Part shown: positions 1-8,046 of the stretch, one piece after another
Layout: the number at the start of each line of letters is the position of its first letter
How positions within the stretch are numbered: position 1 is the stretch's first letter
NCBI GenBank assembly: GCA_964371865.1
Contig: CAYJOR010000031.1
Coordinates: 1-30,202, forward strand
DNA: 30,202 nucleotides
Source of the DNA: CAYJAZ01 sp964371865
Lineage (GTDB): Bacteria > Desulfobacterota > Desulfovibrionia > Desulfovibrionales > Desulfovibrionaceae
Direction of reading: 5' to 3'
Translations under genes and position numbers: made by a program
Notes under the pieces: generated by a model
What the model was told of the DNA's origin: nothing
What the model saw: only the letters and a program-made list of their open reading frames with translations
Databases searched by the model: none

Positions 1-3000
1 CGTTATCATTATCCGCAGAAACAAAGTTTGCAGAAGTTGTAAGCTCGCCACTTGTTGAGTTGAGAGCAAAAGTATTCACATTTGTGCTACCGTTCATATT
101 TACGGTAACATCATTTCCAAGCGCAGTGTTTACTGTTGTTGTAGAAGGGATATCATCAAGATGAATCTTTGAATTTGTGATAGCTTGTGCAAAGCTTGCT
201 CCGCTCGCATAGATATTAATTTCAGAACCGTCAATCACAGAAGCAACACTTGCACCTACAAGCATATCTAGTGCTGAATTGCTGATTTTTCCGCTTGTGA
301 GGTCTGCATTTACATTGATATCAGAACCGCCGATTGTTGAAGTGCCTGACATTGCAGCATTCACATTCAACTCTGAATTTGTGATATCACCGTCAGAGGT
401 AGTTGCTTGGTTGATATTCATAATAGAATTATCAATGTTACCTGTTAATGTATTTGCTCCTGTTGAGTCAACATTAAGAGTTAGATTTGCTAATGCGCCA
501 TTTAGTGTAATAGCCTCTGTACCGCTAATTTCAACAATGTTTGTTTGAGCAGTTGAAGTGATAGCAGAACCAACGGTAATCGCTCCACCTGTTGAATCAA
601 TAATAAAGGCATTTACTTGACCACTATTTGCGTTAAGTAAGTTCACTTTTGCATTTGTATCAGCTGTTGTTGTGAATACTGTACCGCTCGTTCCGTCAAC
701 ATTAGCCATGATGTTAACAGTGTTGTTTCTTAGACCGAGATTGTCAGTCGTATTAGCACCTATATTGAAAGTATTTTGTGCTATTAGTGTTGAATCTGTA
801 CCATCAATAGTAGTTTCAGCAAGAACATTTAATGTTGAACCATTTATACCAGCATCTAGAGCGGTTTGAGCGGCTATGTTAACAGTAGAATTACTTAAAG
901 AGCCTCTAAAATCATGCGTACCTGCACCTATAAAGTTTACTTCGTTGCCTTTATATACTGTGCTACTATCTGGGTTTATTGCTTGAATACTAGCTTCACT
1001 AATCAATGTTCCACTATTAGAGCGAATATTCAATATGTTTTTATTTTCTTCTGATGAACCTCTAAGATTTATCGTAACGCTTCCTGTTGAAATGTGGTCA
1101 ATCAACAGTTCATTGCCTACACTATCCTTAAAGTTGATTTCACCTCCAGTAATTTCCCGAAGATTTCCATCATGAGTAATTGTCATACTGCCTACAAAAC
1201 CAGTTGTCACATCAGAAATATTACCGATAGTTCCCGCACTTTCACTAGCGGACATTCTATACGTTCTTGGTGATGTGGTATCATTTAGTATTTCATTGAG
1301 AGTATGCACACCTTCAAGAGTGTATGTATAGCGAATATCATTTGTGCCATCTAATGCAAATGCTACATTATACCCTGTAGGAGTGCCACCGATATTAATA
1401 TTTCCATACTCTTTGAAAGAATCAAAGTTGCCTGTTAAAGCGATGTTTTCATGATTAGTACCTGAGAATATTTCTAATAATCCGCTAGTGCCTGTAATAA
1501 CAGTATCAGCAACGGTTAAGTCAGTGATATTTAGCCCCGTTAAGTTAAATTTAGCATCTGTGCCAACACCATTCACGTTTAATACGTCACTGCTACTTTT
1601 TGTAGTGTCCGTCAAATCAATACTTGCATCAACTGACAAACTTGCTACAAAATTATCTGCCAAAGTACCGAGTGAATGAGTATCAATAGCACCATCATTT
1701 GTTCTTATTTCATTATAACTACTATCATTAGATGCTAGTGTTCCACCAACAATATCACCTTCTAGATTAAGCTTAGTATAATTAAGGGTTAGTGTTCCGT
1801 TGTTTGTAATTGTGCCTAATACATTAGTTTCAATAGCAAACGTTTCAGGATTAATACCCAAACCTATACTATTATTGCCCTCCATTGTTATGTTATGAAT
1901 GTCACCTCTAACAAGTCTTGAATTGGTTAATTTTGAATCTCTAAGCACTGCCGTCCAGATGCTTGTATTATTAAAAGCTGTTGTTGCTCCAGATTCTACT
2001 GTCACAGTATCTAGTGACATAGTGTCAAATGACACATTAGCCCCACTTGCAATTGACATTGCTCCACCTAGTTTTGAACGAGTGCCGATACCATTAAAAA
2101 TTGCATTATTTGTAACTTCAATTTTACCATCAGTACCATTTATTTCAGAGTCTGCTGTTGTAAAATTAACCGTTGTGCCTGCACCTGCTGCACCAAATTT
2201 CAATGTGCCTTTATTTGTACTTGTACCTGCTAGATTAACAGTTCCTACAGTATTAAATGCAACCTCACTAGTATTATCAATGTTAGCACCATCAATGTTA
2301 TTTTCAGCACCTGTAAAATTCATTTTTGAATTTTCATTTACACTTAATGTATTTATCTTATTAACATCAGCCAAGTTCACTTGTGTTCCATCAGCTTTTA
2401 ACAAATTTGCATTTACATCATCATTAAAATTGACAACAGCAGTCCCAGAAGTGTTACCTTCATTAATTCTTATATTACCATAAGAATCTCCACCTGAAAC
2501 TCTTGAGTTAAAGACTGTTGTTTTTTCGTTATTAATATTTAAATTAGCATCATTATAAAGAGAAACTGCTATTATATATGAACCTGCAGTATGACCACCC
2601 GCAACTTCTTTGACATTGTTCAGTGTAAGCGTTTTTCCGGTTTGAACAGTAATAAAATCATCTAGGTTAAGAGTATTAGAATTATTTGATAATATTTCTA
2701 AACTTTTGCCTTGTAATACATAACCGGTTTGAACATCATTAGTATTATGATAATACCCTTTATATTCTTGGTCATATAGAAGAGCTCCACCTAAAGTATC
2801 TGCAATAGATTCAAAAAGGGTAAGTGATGTGCCTATATTATTCAAAAGTTTAAAATAACCTGTTTCATTATGTCCAAAAGTGCTATGTGTTAGCTCAATA
2901 TTGCGATTAAATTTGGAATTTCCTGAATTAAGTGTTACAGAACGATTGCTTTCTGTGGCATTTATAGTATCAAGAATGTTAAGCGTACTTATTGTTACTG

Positions 3001-4342
3001 CTCCTGTGCCATTGTTCTGTATTTGTTCTACTTGACCTGTTTCTACACTAGCATCAACACCCACATACAAAGTGGAGGATTGGTTAAGAGCTGAAGTTAT
3101 TTTATTTTGTATGGCATTATCAATAGTTGATAATTGACCGCTGGATAAAACCAATACTTTTGCATCGTCAGAAAAAGTTGCATCGCCTCGCAAGTTCAAT
3201 GTACCATAAATAAAATATGTACCGCTTCCATTGAAACTATCATAGGTAATAACTTGATTATCACCTGTAGTTAAAATATCTATTACGCCTTCATTATAAA
3301 TGGCTTCACTTCTAAAATCGTCATAAGTAAAATTACGCACCCTGTTATTTACAAAATATACATCTTCTGTTTCGGCATGTAAAACAATATCTCCGCTTGT
3401 GCTATTGTAAATCGCTCCGCCCTCAAGAGCAAGTGGGTTTAGAAATCCATGCTCCTCTCCGATATCATAATATACTTGATTGTTACGAAAATCAGAATCA
3501 GTAATTTTCAATTCACCGGCGTTATAAATAGCACCGCCTTTAAGCTCGGAAAAACCCAAAGGGGAACTAACTTCAAGGTTCTGGGCTATCCAAAGAGAGT
3601 TGGAGATAAAGTCTCCTGAAACGTTCATTTCACCTTCATTATAAATAGCAGCACCACGAAGAGTTCGACCGTGTATGGGTGTGGCGTAGTTTGCACGTGC
3701 GATATTCCCCAAAAAATCTCCCGTTACTGATTGTATAATGCCATCTGAATCGTTATAAATGCCGACTCCATATACATGTTGAGAAATATCTGAACGACTG
3801 ATTAAATTATTAAATAAAAAAGAACCCTCAATATGATTAATCTTACCCGAATTATAAATACCTCCGTTTTGATTACGTATAAAGTTTGACTCTATTGTAC
3901 CTATATCGCCAAAGTCAGAATTGTATAAGAGAGCCTCGGTTGGATAATGTGAGTCCTCCGAATTGTTATCCTCAAAATAATCGCCGGTAACTGTTGATAA
4001 ATTGTTATTAATAACGTATATAGGTTTAGAAGTTCCTGTAAATGTGAATTTGGGTCTATAATTTTTGTAGGATGTGGGAGAAGTGTGATATAGCAAGGAT
4101 TGCGCAAGTGAATCATCGCTTTCCCAATCTACAGTAAAGTTTGGCGTTGTTTGCACCGTAGCACCACCTTGCCATGGTGGAGTAACAATCCCTGCCTCTG
4201 CCACACTAGCACCGCCCACAGCACCAAGCAGAAGAGAAGCGCACACAGCAAGCGAGCCAAAAGTGTTTAATAAATGACATTTCTTTAAAACAGCCCTATA
4301 CCTGTTCGTCAAATTTGTTATTGCATTGCCTGATTGTTTCAT
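1..4342 (-). CDS. Large autotransporter/adhesin with Pmp-like repeats (C-terminus outside window)
   Basis: The minus strand is open without a stop from the ATG at 4342 to the left edge, about 1447 codons, so the C-terminal part is missing. A ribosome site (AAGGAG) precedes the ATG by 8 bases. Residues 1-50 form an extended signal peptide (basic N-region, hydrophobic LAVCASLLLGAVGG, cleavage after AEA), as in type V secreted proteins. Residues of about 150-370 contain six IYN repeats (GGIYNSG, GVGIYND, GAAIYNEG, GGAIYNAG, GGAIYNS, EAIYNEG) with FxxN-like strands between them, spaced 30-45 residues, resembling chlamydial Pmp GGAI/FxxN repeats. The rest is rich in Asn, Thr, Ser, Gly and Val with short repeating strands, as expected for a surface beta-helix passenger. 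The family normally ends in an outer-membrane beta-barrel; that part cannot be seen here. Role as adhesin or immune-interaction surface protein is inference. The open plus-strand frames across it are antisense shadows. Confidence 0.85.
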   Translation of the reverse strand, partial: MKQSGNAITNLTNRYRAVLKKCHLLNTFGSLAVCASLLLGAVGGASVAEAGIVTPPWQGGATVQTTPNFTVDWESDDSLAQSLLYHTSPTSYKNYRPKFTFTGTSKPIYVINNNLSTVTGDYFEDNNSEDSHYPTEALLYNSDFGDIGTIESNFIRNQNGGIYNSGKINHIEGSFLFNNLISRSDISQHVYGVGIYNDSDGIIQSVTGDFLGNIARANYATPIHGRTLRGAAIYNEGEMNVSGDFISNSLWIAQNLEVSSPLGFSELKGGAIYNAGELKITDSDFRNNQVYYDIGEEHGFLNPLALEGGAIYNSTSGDIVLHAETEDVYFVNNRVRNFTYDDFRSEAIYNEGVIDILTTGDNQVITYDSFNGSGTYFIYGTLNLRGDATFSDDAKVLVLSSGQLSTIDNAIQNKITSALNQSSTLYVGVDASVETGQVEQIQNNGTGAVTISTLNILDTINATESNRSVTLNSGNSKFNRNIELTHSTFGHNETGYFKLLNNIGTSLTLFESIADTLGGALLYDQEYKGYYHNTNDVQTGYVLQGKSLEILSNNSNTLNLDDFITVQTGKTLTLNNVKEVAGGHTAGSYIIAVSLYNDANLNINNEKTTVFNSRVSGGDSYGNIRINEGNTSGTAVVNFNDDVNANLLKADGTQVNLADVNKINTLSVNENSKMNFTGAENNIDGANIDNTSEVAFNTVGTVNLAGTSTNKGTLKFGAAGAGTTVNFTTADSEINGTDGKIEVTNNAIFNGIGTRSKLGGAMSIASGANVSFDTMSLDTVTVESGATTAFNNTSIWTAVLRDSKLTNSRLVRGDIHNITMEGNNSIGLGINPETFAIETNVLGTITNNGTLTLNYTKLNLEGDIVGGTLASNDSSYNEIRTNDGAIDTHSLGTLADNFVASLSVDASIDLTDTTKSSSDVLNVNGVGTDAKFNLTGLNITDLTVADTVITGTSGLLEIFSGTNHENIALTGNFDSFKEYGNINIGGTPTGYNVAFALDGTNDIRYTYTLEGVHTLNEILNDTTSPRTYRMSASESAGTIGNISDVTTGFVGSMTITHDGNLREITGGEINFKDSVGNELLIDHISTGSVTINLRGSSEENKNILNIRSNSGTLISEASIQAINPDSSTVYKGNEVNFIGAGTHDFRGSLSNSTVNIAAQTALDAGINGSTLNVLAETTIDGTDSTLIAQNTFNIGANTTDNLGLRNNTVNIMANVDGTSGTVFTTTADTNAKVNLLNANSGQVNAFIIDSTGGAITVGSAITSTAQTNIVEISGTEAITLNGALANLTLNVDSTGANTLTGNIDNSIMNINQATTSDGDITNSELNVNAAMSGTSTIGGSDINVNADLTSGKISNSALDMLVGASVASVIDGSEINIYASGASFAQAITNSKIHLDDIPSTTTVNTALGNDVTVNMNGSTNVNTFALNSTSGELTTSANFVSADNDN

Positions 4343-4455
4343 GATGTCTTCTCCTTAAGGTGTATCTGCAATTTATTATTTATCAAAGAAATTAATCAAA
4401 TTAAGTATTGAAATCAATAAGATATAATTATTTATAGATATATAATACTACTAAC

Positions 4456-4483
4456 AGTATAACTCAATATAGGAGTGGGTCAA
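4456..4483 (-). promoter_or_regulatory. Sigma-70 promoter of the autotransporter gene
   Basis: On the minus strand TTGACC (4483-4478) and TATACT (4461-4456) are separated by 16 bases, a good match to a housekeeping promoter. Transcription would start near 4449, giving a leader of about 107 bases. Confidence 0.6.
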
Positions 4484-4499
4484 TGTGCCAATCAGCACA
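4484..4499. promoter_or_regulatory. Crp/Fnr-type palindrome TGTGC-N6-GCACA upstream of the autotransporter
   Basis: The arms TGTGC and GCACA flank six bases (CAATCA), and symmetry extends to AATGTGC/GCACATT. The site abuts the -35 box of the autotransporter promoter, with its centre about 42.5 bases upstream of the inferred start, where class II Crp/Fnr activators bind. The spacing and TGT/ACA edges are those of Crp sites, but the inner base is C instead of A. Binding protein is not proven. Confidence 0.5.
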
Positions 4500-4734
4500 T
4501 TTTAACTGAGCTTATTGTGCTTTATTTTATCTATGCAAATCTAAATTAACCTCCTTACTACTTCTATCCTCTATATCGATTGATGACTTGCTATATGATA
4601 TAGATTTTTATTATCGAATAGAAATGCAGATTAACTAAATTTGCAAAAAACGGATTTTGCCCTTCCTTTACACGGTTTTCACTAACTCAAAAATGACGGC
4701 ACAATACTAGGCATTACAAAAACAGCTTTAAATC

Positions 4735-4749
4735 TAGTTGATTCAACTA
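4735..4749. repeat. 15-bp perfect palindrome in intergenic DNA
   Basis: TAGTTGA-T-TCAACTA is a perfect inverted repeat in the otherwise featureless stretch 4503-4825. It could be an operator or chance; no promoter was recognised beside it. Apart from this palindrome I see nothing in 4503-4825. Confidence 0.3.
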
Positions 4750-4825
4750 CTAATCCAATTCTTAGCTCGTGCCATTCTAAATTACTTCTTTTACATAAAC
4801 CATCTGGGAAAATTCAGCTCCTAGG

Positions 4826-5027
4826 TTGCGACACCTTGACCAAGAAGTTATAGACGAACTTGAAAATCTTCTTATGCCTGGTGATAAAGCTACTTATACT
4901 GATTGGGCACAATGCACGGGCGCTGATTTTAAGAATAAACTTTTTGAAGTAGAAGTAAGTGAACTTATTTTTGGTGGTGGCATAGCAGTTGATGATTATT
5001 TTGAATCAACAGTAACAAACTTTTTCT
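4826..5027 (+). pseudogene. Unrecognised coding remnant upstream of and running into an MFS fragment
   Basis: An open frame here encodes a coherent, charged stretch (DQEVIDELENLL, then TYTDWAQCTGADF) with no ATG; the only candidate start is TTG at 4826 without a clear ribosome site, and the frame is closed by a stop at 4796. It runs into a sequence (ESTVTNFFCGSVF) that appears to continue, after a frame change near 5037-5047 in a T-rich run, into the MFS fragment that follows. I do not recognise the first 50 residues. It looks like leftover coding sequence from one or two decayed genes. Confidence 0.35.
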
Positions 5028-5231
5028 GTGGCAGTGTTTTCTTTTTCTGCTTCAATGCTTGGATCTGCAGTGTATCAACCTCTTGTAGGAATATTTTTAG
5101 ATAAAGCCGATTGTGTAGATATTTTAGTTGCACAAGTGTTTGAACCTGTTGCTATGCTTTATCTTGTTACAAGCACTGTTGGCTTTATAGTAGCTTTTTT
5201 TATAAAAACTAAAGATGATAAACTGCTCTAA
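5028..5231 (+). pseudogene. C-terminal remnant of an MFS transporter
   Basis: The reading frame ending at 5231 contains SASMLGSAVYQPLVGIFLD followed by a hydrophobic helix and a short basic tail (FFIKTKDDK). This matches the penultimate and last transmembrane segments of major facilitator carriers, where a glycine-rich helix ends in QPLVG-hhLD. About 350 upstream residues of a normal MFS protein are absent, and the link to the preceding frame needs a frameshift. It is therefore read as a decayed gene and not a functional protein. The in-frame ATG at 5028 falls inside a helix and has no ribosome site. Confidence 0.5.
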
Positions 5232-5270
5232 AAAAGATGCTTATAGTAAAGTGATTCTGTAACAGAAGAA

Positions 5271-5289
5271 TTAATTTAGAAACATATCC
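5271..5289 (+). repeat. Solo copy of the right end of the cyuA-flanking repeat
   Basis: TTAATTTAGAAACATATCC matches the right terminal repeat of the 26351-26576 element (TTAATTTAGAAACATACC) in all but the last positions. No matching left end was found upstream, so this may be the trace of a decayed or partial copy. Confidence 0.4.
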
Positions 5290-5582
5290 CAAATTAAGCA
5301 GCAGATTGGTAATAATTTTTATTTTTTGTAGTTTTGTGGAATTTCCAACTGTTTGCAGAATGCAAGCTTCAACGATTATAATAAATTTCTATGTATTCAA
5401 CAGAATAGAAAGCTAGTTTTCTCGATATATAGACTGCATTATAGCAGATTCACAAGTAAATTTTTTTATTAACTTTCGATTTAATAAGCTGAATTTTGAC
5501 ATTTTTGTATAATATAGACTTTTTAAATTATTATATTTGTAAAAAAAGTTGTTGAAAAAAAATTATCTTTAGCATAATCTAA

Positions 5583-5611
5583 TTGAAAACATACTTTAAA
5601 AAAGTTACATT
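5583..5611 (+). promoter_or_regulatory. Candidate promoter of the SnoaL/SSS locus
   Basis: TTGAAA (5583-5588) and TACATT (5606-5611) are 17 bases apart. The inferred start near 5618 would put the palindrome at 5656-5669 about 40 bases downstream, where a repressor could act as a roadblock. The region is AT-rich, so other -10 boxes are possible. Confidence 0.35.
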
Positions 5612-5655
5612 AATTCTCAACCTATGATTTAATGAACAATTTTTTTAAATTTTTA

Positions 5656-5669
5656 TGAATACGTATTCA
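5656..5669. promoter_or_regulatory. 14-bp perfect palindrome, candidate LacI-family operator
   Basis: TGAATACGTATTCA is perfectly self-complementary with a central CG, the layout typical of LacI/GalR-family operators (compare the cre pattern TGWAANCGNTNWCA). It lies 33 bases before the first SnoaL-like gene, in the same locus as a LacI-family regulator gene. Link between the two is inference. Confidence 0.5.
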
Positions 5670-5702
5670 CGCAACACTAGAGGATAAAATAAGGAAATGA
5701 CC

Positions 5703-6710
5703 ATGAAAAGTTTTCAAAATGAAAAGAAGCTCGTTCGTAATTACTTTGAAGCAATGGAAAATGCTAATATTGAAGATATTAAATCTGTTATGAAAGAATA
5801 TATGTCTACTGACTATAATTTCAAAGGGGTCTATCCTTTTAGAGAGCAAATTGGCGTTGATGCAGCAGCCAGTGCTTTCTTTATTCCTTTAAGAAAATCG
5901 CTTTCAAATATGCAGCGCCGCCAAGATATTTTCATTGCTGGAACAAACGAAATTCAGGGCGAAACTTGGGTTATGAGCATGGGCCATTTCATGGGATTAT
6001 TCGATGCTGATTGGCTTCAAATCCCTTATACAAGAAAAATGATTAGCCTTCGTTACGCTGAGTTTAACTGCGTAAAAGATGGAAAAATTACTCAAACCGG
6101 TCTTTTTGTCGATATTATAGGTTTTATGCAACAAGCAGGCGTAAATCCTATGCCACCACAAACCGGTAATTATTTTGTCTATCCTGGGCCTAAAAACCAC
6201 AATGGTCTTCTCTTTGATGATGCCGATCCGGCAGAAGGTGTAAAAACTTTAGCCCTAGTTAACGAAATGGTTGAAGATTTATCTAGCCTTAATGATTCAG
6301 GCTCTATGGGGTGTCCACCAGAACTCCTAGAAAAAACTTGGAATAAAAATATGATTTGGTACGGACCGGGTGGAATTGGCGCAAGTTACACAATTCCGCG
6401 CTATCAAGAACAGCATCAGCTCCCATTCCGCGGTGGACTTAAAGATAAGAAGTTTAACGGACATGTATGCCGTTTTGCTGAAGGTGAATTTGCTTGTTTC
6501 TTTGGTTGGCCAAACCTCTCGAATACTCCTATCGGCGGATTCATGGGAATGACAGGCGGCGAAGTGCGCGCTGATATGCAAGTTGTTGATGTTTACTATC
6601 GTGAAGGTGATAAACTATCAGAAAATTGGGTACTTATCGACGTTGTATATTGGTTAAAACAACAAGGATTAGATGTGCTTGAACGCACAGCTCAAATTTA
6701 TAATAGATAA
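5703..6710 (+). CDS. Two-domain SnoaL-like (NTF2-fold) protein A
   Basis: A soluble protein of about 335 residues with no signal peptide or membrane segment. It reads as two SnoaL-type cone domains in tandem: roughly residues 5-155 (pattern VRNYFEAMENA, YPFREQIG, FFIPLRKS, GHFMGLFD, RYAEFNCVKDGKI, ending MQQAGVNPMPP) and roughly 190-330 (LVNEMV, LEKTWNKNMIWYGPGGIG, WVLIDVVYWLKQQGLDVL). SnoaL proteins include polyketide cyclases, hydrolases and isomerases, and the fold does not reveal the substrate. The start at 5703 is preferred over the ATG at 5697 because AAGGA at 5691-5695 sits 7 bases before it and only 1 base before the other. It is the first gene of a locus with a second double-SnoaL protein and an SSS symporter, so it probably acts on the imported compound in the cytoplasm. 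Confidence 0.8.
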   Translation: MKSFQNEKKLVRNYFEAMENANIEDIKSVMKEYMSTDYNFKGVYPFREQIGVDAAASAFFIPLRKSLSNMQRRQDIFIAGTNEIQGETWVMSMGHFMGLFDADWLQIPYTRKMISLRYAEFNCVKDGKITQTGLFVDIIGFMQQAGVNPMPPQTGNYFVYPGPKNHNGLLFDDADPAEGVKTLALVNEMVEDLSSLNDSGSMGCPPELLEKTWNKNMIWYGPGGIGASYTIPRYQEQHQLPFRGGLKDKKFNGHVCRFAEGEFACFFGWPNLSNTPIGGFMGMTGGEVRADMQVVDVYYREGDKLSENWVLIDVVYWLKQQGLDVLERTAQIYNR

Positions 6711-6717
6711 GAACTAC

Positions 6718-6785
6718 TGGAGGAAAGGGAATACCACAACTTTGAAAAGTTAAGTTTTTCCTTCTCCCCTAACCCCCTCTCGAAA
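6718..6785. repeat. Purine/pyrimidine-rich REP-like hairpin element, copy 1
   Basis: Between the two SnoaL genes lies GGAGGAAAGGG, a small hairpin (AACTTTGAAAAGTT) and TTCTCCCCTAACCCCCTCTCG. The reverse complement shares TTCGAGAGGGGG with the start of the 9654-9722 element. It may act as an intra-operon processing or stability hairpin. Confidence 0.4.
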
Positions 6786-6807
6786 AAAACTACACAAAGG
6801 AACATTT

Positions 6808-7953
6808 ATGACTCAAGAAGTATGTACATCTCATCCAAACAAGAAAATTTCATCTGAAAACAAAATTTTCTATGCCAAAGGTTCAGAAGTTCAACAAGTC
6901 GGTGTACTTGATTACAACGACTTCTCTAAAAAAACAAAAAGAGAACAAAACATGATTGGTTTTGACCCGCAATATCGTGATTTTGTCGACTATATAATTA
7001 AAATAACTCATCAAATTTGGGAAGAAAAAGGTATAGGCGTTATTTATGATACCTACCATAACAATGTTACTATGCACCTTGGTTCTTCAAACTTAGTGGG
7101 GATTAAAGACGTGGTTTCCAATACATTGCAAACACTTCATGCTTTCCCTGACAGGCGCCTTATTGGACAGAATGTTATATGGTCACCTCTTGGAGCAGAA
7201 GGCTATCTTTCTTCTCATCGTGTTCTCTCAACCGCCACCAATCTTGGCGACAGCAATTTCGGGCCTGCAACAGGAAAAAAGGTTAATTTCAGAACCGTGA
7301 TAGATTGCGCAACAACACATAACAGAATCCACGAAGAATGGCTTGTGCGTGATAATTTATGGATTGTTACTCAGCTTGGAATGAATCCTTACGAGGTTGC
7401 AAGAAAAATGGCTAAGGGCATGAAAAATAAGATAAATTCACTCCAATCAAGTTTTGGTCTTTGCGAATCTATGGAAGGGCAATACATGCCTGAAAAGTAT
7501 GCAGCAAAAGATGATAGCGTTGGTGAAGTTGTACTTGAAATGCTTACTCGAATCTATTCTTGCAAATATATCAATGAAGTAAAACGTTACTATTATGATA
7601 ATGCTGTTGTTCACTTTGTCTGCGATAAAGATTTAAATGGATACGATGAAATTCAAGGAATGCTTATTAGTTTCTTAGCATCCGTACCTTCCGGCAGTTA
7701 TGAAGTTGAGCGTATAACCTGCACAGACAGAGAGCACGGCGATGGATATGATGTTGCTGTTAGATGGAGATTGCGCGGTTTACATGAAGGAATTGGCTTC
7801 TTTGGAAAACCATCAGGTAAGCTTTTAGAAATTATGGGAATTAACCATTATCACATACAGGATAATAAAGTAAAAGAAGAATGGATTACCTTTGATGGCC
7901 TTGATGTTCTTAAGCAAACTTTTATAGGTGATGATGACGATTTAGAATTTTAA
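6808..7953 (+). CDS. Two-domain SnoaL-like (NTF2-fold) protein B
   Basis: A soluble 381-residue protein with ATG 6808 preceded by AAAGG. After about 50 residues unlike the partner come two SnoaL/NTF2-like halves: roughly residues 55-205 (FVDYIIKITHQIWEEKGIG, YDTYHNNVTMHLG, GIKDVVSNTLQTLHAFPD, HEEWLVRDNLWIVTQLGMNP) and roughly 235-370 (VLEMLTRIYSCKY, YYDNAVVHF, GYDEIQGMLISFL, GINHYHIQDNKVKEEWITFDGLDVL). The His-Tyr-His and EEW motifs near the end of each half are typical of the ester-cyclase/SnoaL branch. It differs clearly from protein A, so the two are not a recent duplication and may form a hetero-complex or catalyse successive steps. It is followed by the symporter gene with a 93-base gap. 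Substrate is unknown. The C terminus is strongly acidic (DDDDLEF). Confidence 0.8.
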   Translation: MTQEVCTSHPNKKISSENKIFYAKGSEVQQVGVLDYNDFSKKTKREQNMIGFDPQYRDFVDYIIKITHQIWEEKGIGVIYDTYHNNVTMHLGSSNLVGIKDVVSNTLQTLHAFPDRRLIGQNVIWSPLGAEGYLSSHRVLSTATNLGDSNFGPATGKKVNFRTVIDCATTHNRIHEEWLVRDNLWIVTQLGMNPYEVARKMAKGMKNKINSLQSSFGLCESMEGQYMPEKYAAKDDSVGEVVLEMLTRIYSCKYINEVKRYYYDNAVVHFVCDKDLNGYDEIQGMLISFLASVPSGSYEVERITCTDREHGDGYDVAVRWRLRGLHEGIGFFGKPSGKLLEIMGINHYHIQDNKVKEEWITFDGLDVLKQTFIGDDDDLEF

Positions 7954-8046
7954 TTTTGAAACCGAGTTTAGATTCTAAGTAATAAATTTTATTGGGAAAT
8001 TTATTATTTATTATAGAGAGTATTATAATTTTTGGAGGGTGGTATT

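Larger units (their letters stand above)
5232..5690. other. AT-rich intergenic region before the SnoaL locus
   Basis: No gene is seen in these 459 bases. The stretch holds a repeat-end-like sequence at 5271-5289, a 16-bp sequence (5569-5584) that recurs at 16415-16430, a candidate promoter and a 14-bp palindrome, each listed separately. Confidence 0.6.

Noticed and set aside
279..2483. Several plus-strand open frames across the autotransporter region
   Set aside because: They are antisense to one continuous minus-strand frame with a signal peptide and repeats; their products are hydrophobic low-complexity shadows without ribosome sites.
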